Source: Undaria pinnatifida | Taxonomy: Eukaryota; Sar; Phaeophyceae; Laminariales; Alariaceae | Assembly (NCBI GenBank): GCA_012845835.1 | Contig: JABAKD010000027.1 | Location: forward strand, 15,286,073 to 15,350,072 | Length of the DNA stretch: 64,000 nt | Direction of reading: 5' to 3' | In this document: positions 63,306 to 64,000 of the stretch, piece after piece | Layout: every line of letters begins with the position of its first letter | Numbering within the stretch: the first letter of the stretch is position 1 | Program-made: the position numbers and the translations under genes | Notes under the pieces: model-generated | Told to the model about the DNA's origin: nothing | What the model saw: only the letters and a program-made list of their open reading frames with translations | Databases searched by the model: none

Positions 63306-64000
63306 TTGACGATCGTTCTCAACAGCGAACGCGACTGATAACCTTTCTTATATGTAGCAAGGAGATGCTAAGCCAGAGCTAGAGTGACGGTGGGCATATG
63401 CCCTTCGTCATGCGGCGGGATCATCTTTCGGTGGCTGACCTTCCGGGGACGGGTCAACGCCGTCTATGACGGGTGACGCCGTTCGCGACCCGGGATCGTG
63501 TATTGCCTGACCGGTGACGTGTCCTCTCGCGCATGCGTGTACGCGATCTACGATAGGTATCTACGACCCTGTCTTCCACATCACCCCCCTCTGTATTCGC
63601 TGCAAGCCCATCTTAGCTAAGGATGGTTTTGTAGCGGTCATCGGGAGGATGACAATTTTAGGAAACGGGGTGTCGATTTATCGGATCGAGACACAGCAGC
63701 TGTTATATGCGTGCATCCACTCCTTATAACTGACGTGTTTAGCAAACACGGGTGTGAAACACCGGGCCAGCGAAGATGTTTACATTTTCGAGCTTGCATG
63801 CTGACAGCGTGTGCTGGAGTTGTATGGGGTTTCCAAATATTATCTCAACGCACGTATTCCGTGTGGCCACACGTACTGGTGCGCCCCTCGTGGTTGCTGT
63901 TCTGGGAACCACGGGCAGCGAAGTTGTTTAGTGATTTCTCTTTTGTGGGCGGGTCCGCCTAGATATTTTCACTCGGAGTCAGCTCAGTTGATCTAGGTGC
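63306..64000. other. No recognisable gene
   Basis: Frames of 60-83 codons without recognised similarity; GACGGGTSAACGCCGT-type short repeats near 63450-63480. Confidence 0.4.

Overview
The window reads as nuclear DNA of a complex eukaryote, most likely a brown alga of the Ectocarpus type. Two split genes have GT-AG introns of roughly 0.4 to 1.7 kb. The mobile elements (a Ty3/gypsy integrase with a chromo-like tail, and LINE reverse-transcriptase tails) look like families I recall from Ectocarpus; that placement is from memory, not a search. There are no operons, rRNA genes, CRISPR arrays or bacterial signals, and I found no convincing intact tRNA gene. Nearly all the rest is mobile-element debris, dispersed repeats and tandem arrays.

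Layout. 0.4-0.7 kb: tRNA-headed SINE. 1.0-8.6 kb: tandem repeats, mostly GC-rich, diverged and open in several frames by composition. 8.6-9.6 kb: an unknown reading frame on the minus strand broken by a 221-bp tandem duplication. 9.7-14.7 kb: retroelement tails, another SINE, and dispersed repeats. 15.3-15.7 kb: pentanucleotide satellites able to pair with each other. 16.35-19.17 kb: a collapsed gypsy retrotransposon with LTR ends, integrase and a possible 4-bp target duplication. 20.2-26.2 kb: three 5'-truncated copies of one LINE, one inverted, forming a near-palindrome of about 6 kb. 26.5-36.2 kb: retroelement tails, a 234-bp polypyrimidine tract, a terminal-inverted-repeat element and two more SINE copies. 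36.4-37.9 kb: two LINE reverse-transcriptase fragments facing opposite ways, followed by a CCCAA-type satellite.

The clear host genes are in 40.0-54.3 kb. A nucleotide-sugar (UDP-glucose/GDP-mannose type) 6-dehydrogenase lies on the plus strand; such enzymes supply uronic acids for wall polysaccharides. A metallopeptidase M20 / acetylornithine-deacetylase-type gene lies on the minus strand. They converge, and tandem arrays occupy much of the 4.2 kb between their stop codons. The N-terminal exons of both were not found. From 54.9 kb to the end the DNA returns to SINE-like and dispersed repeats.

Most notable are two signals that cross the whole window: a strong excess of the palindromic 9-mer TACCWGGTA (18 exact copies), and several retroelement families that share a 3' end of the form TTAATGTGRAGAACA plus a microsatellite tail, which suggests LINE-SINE partnership.
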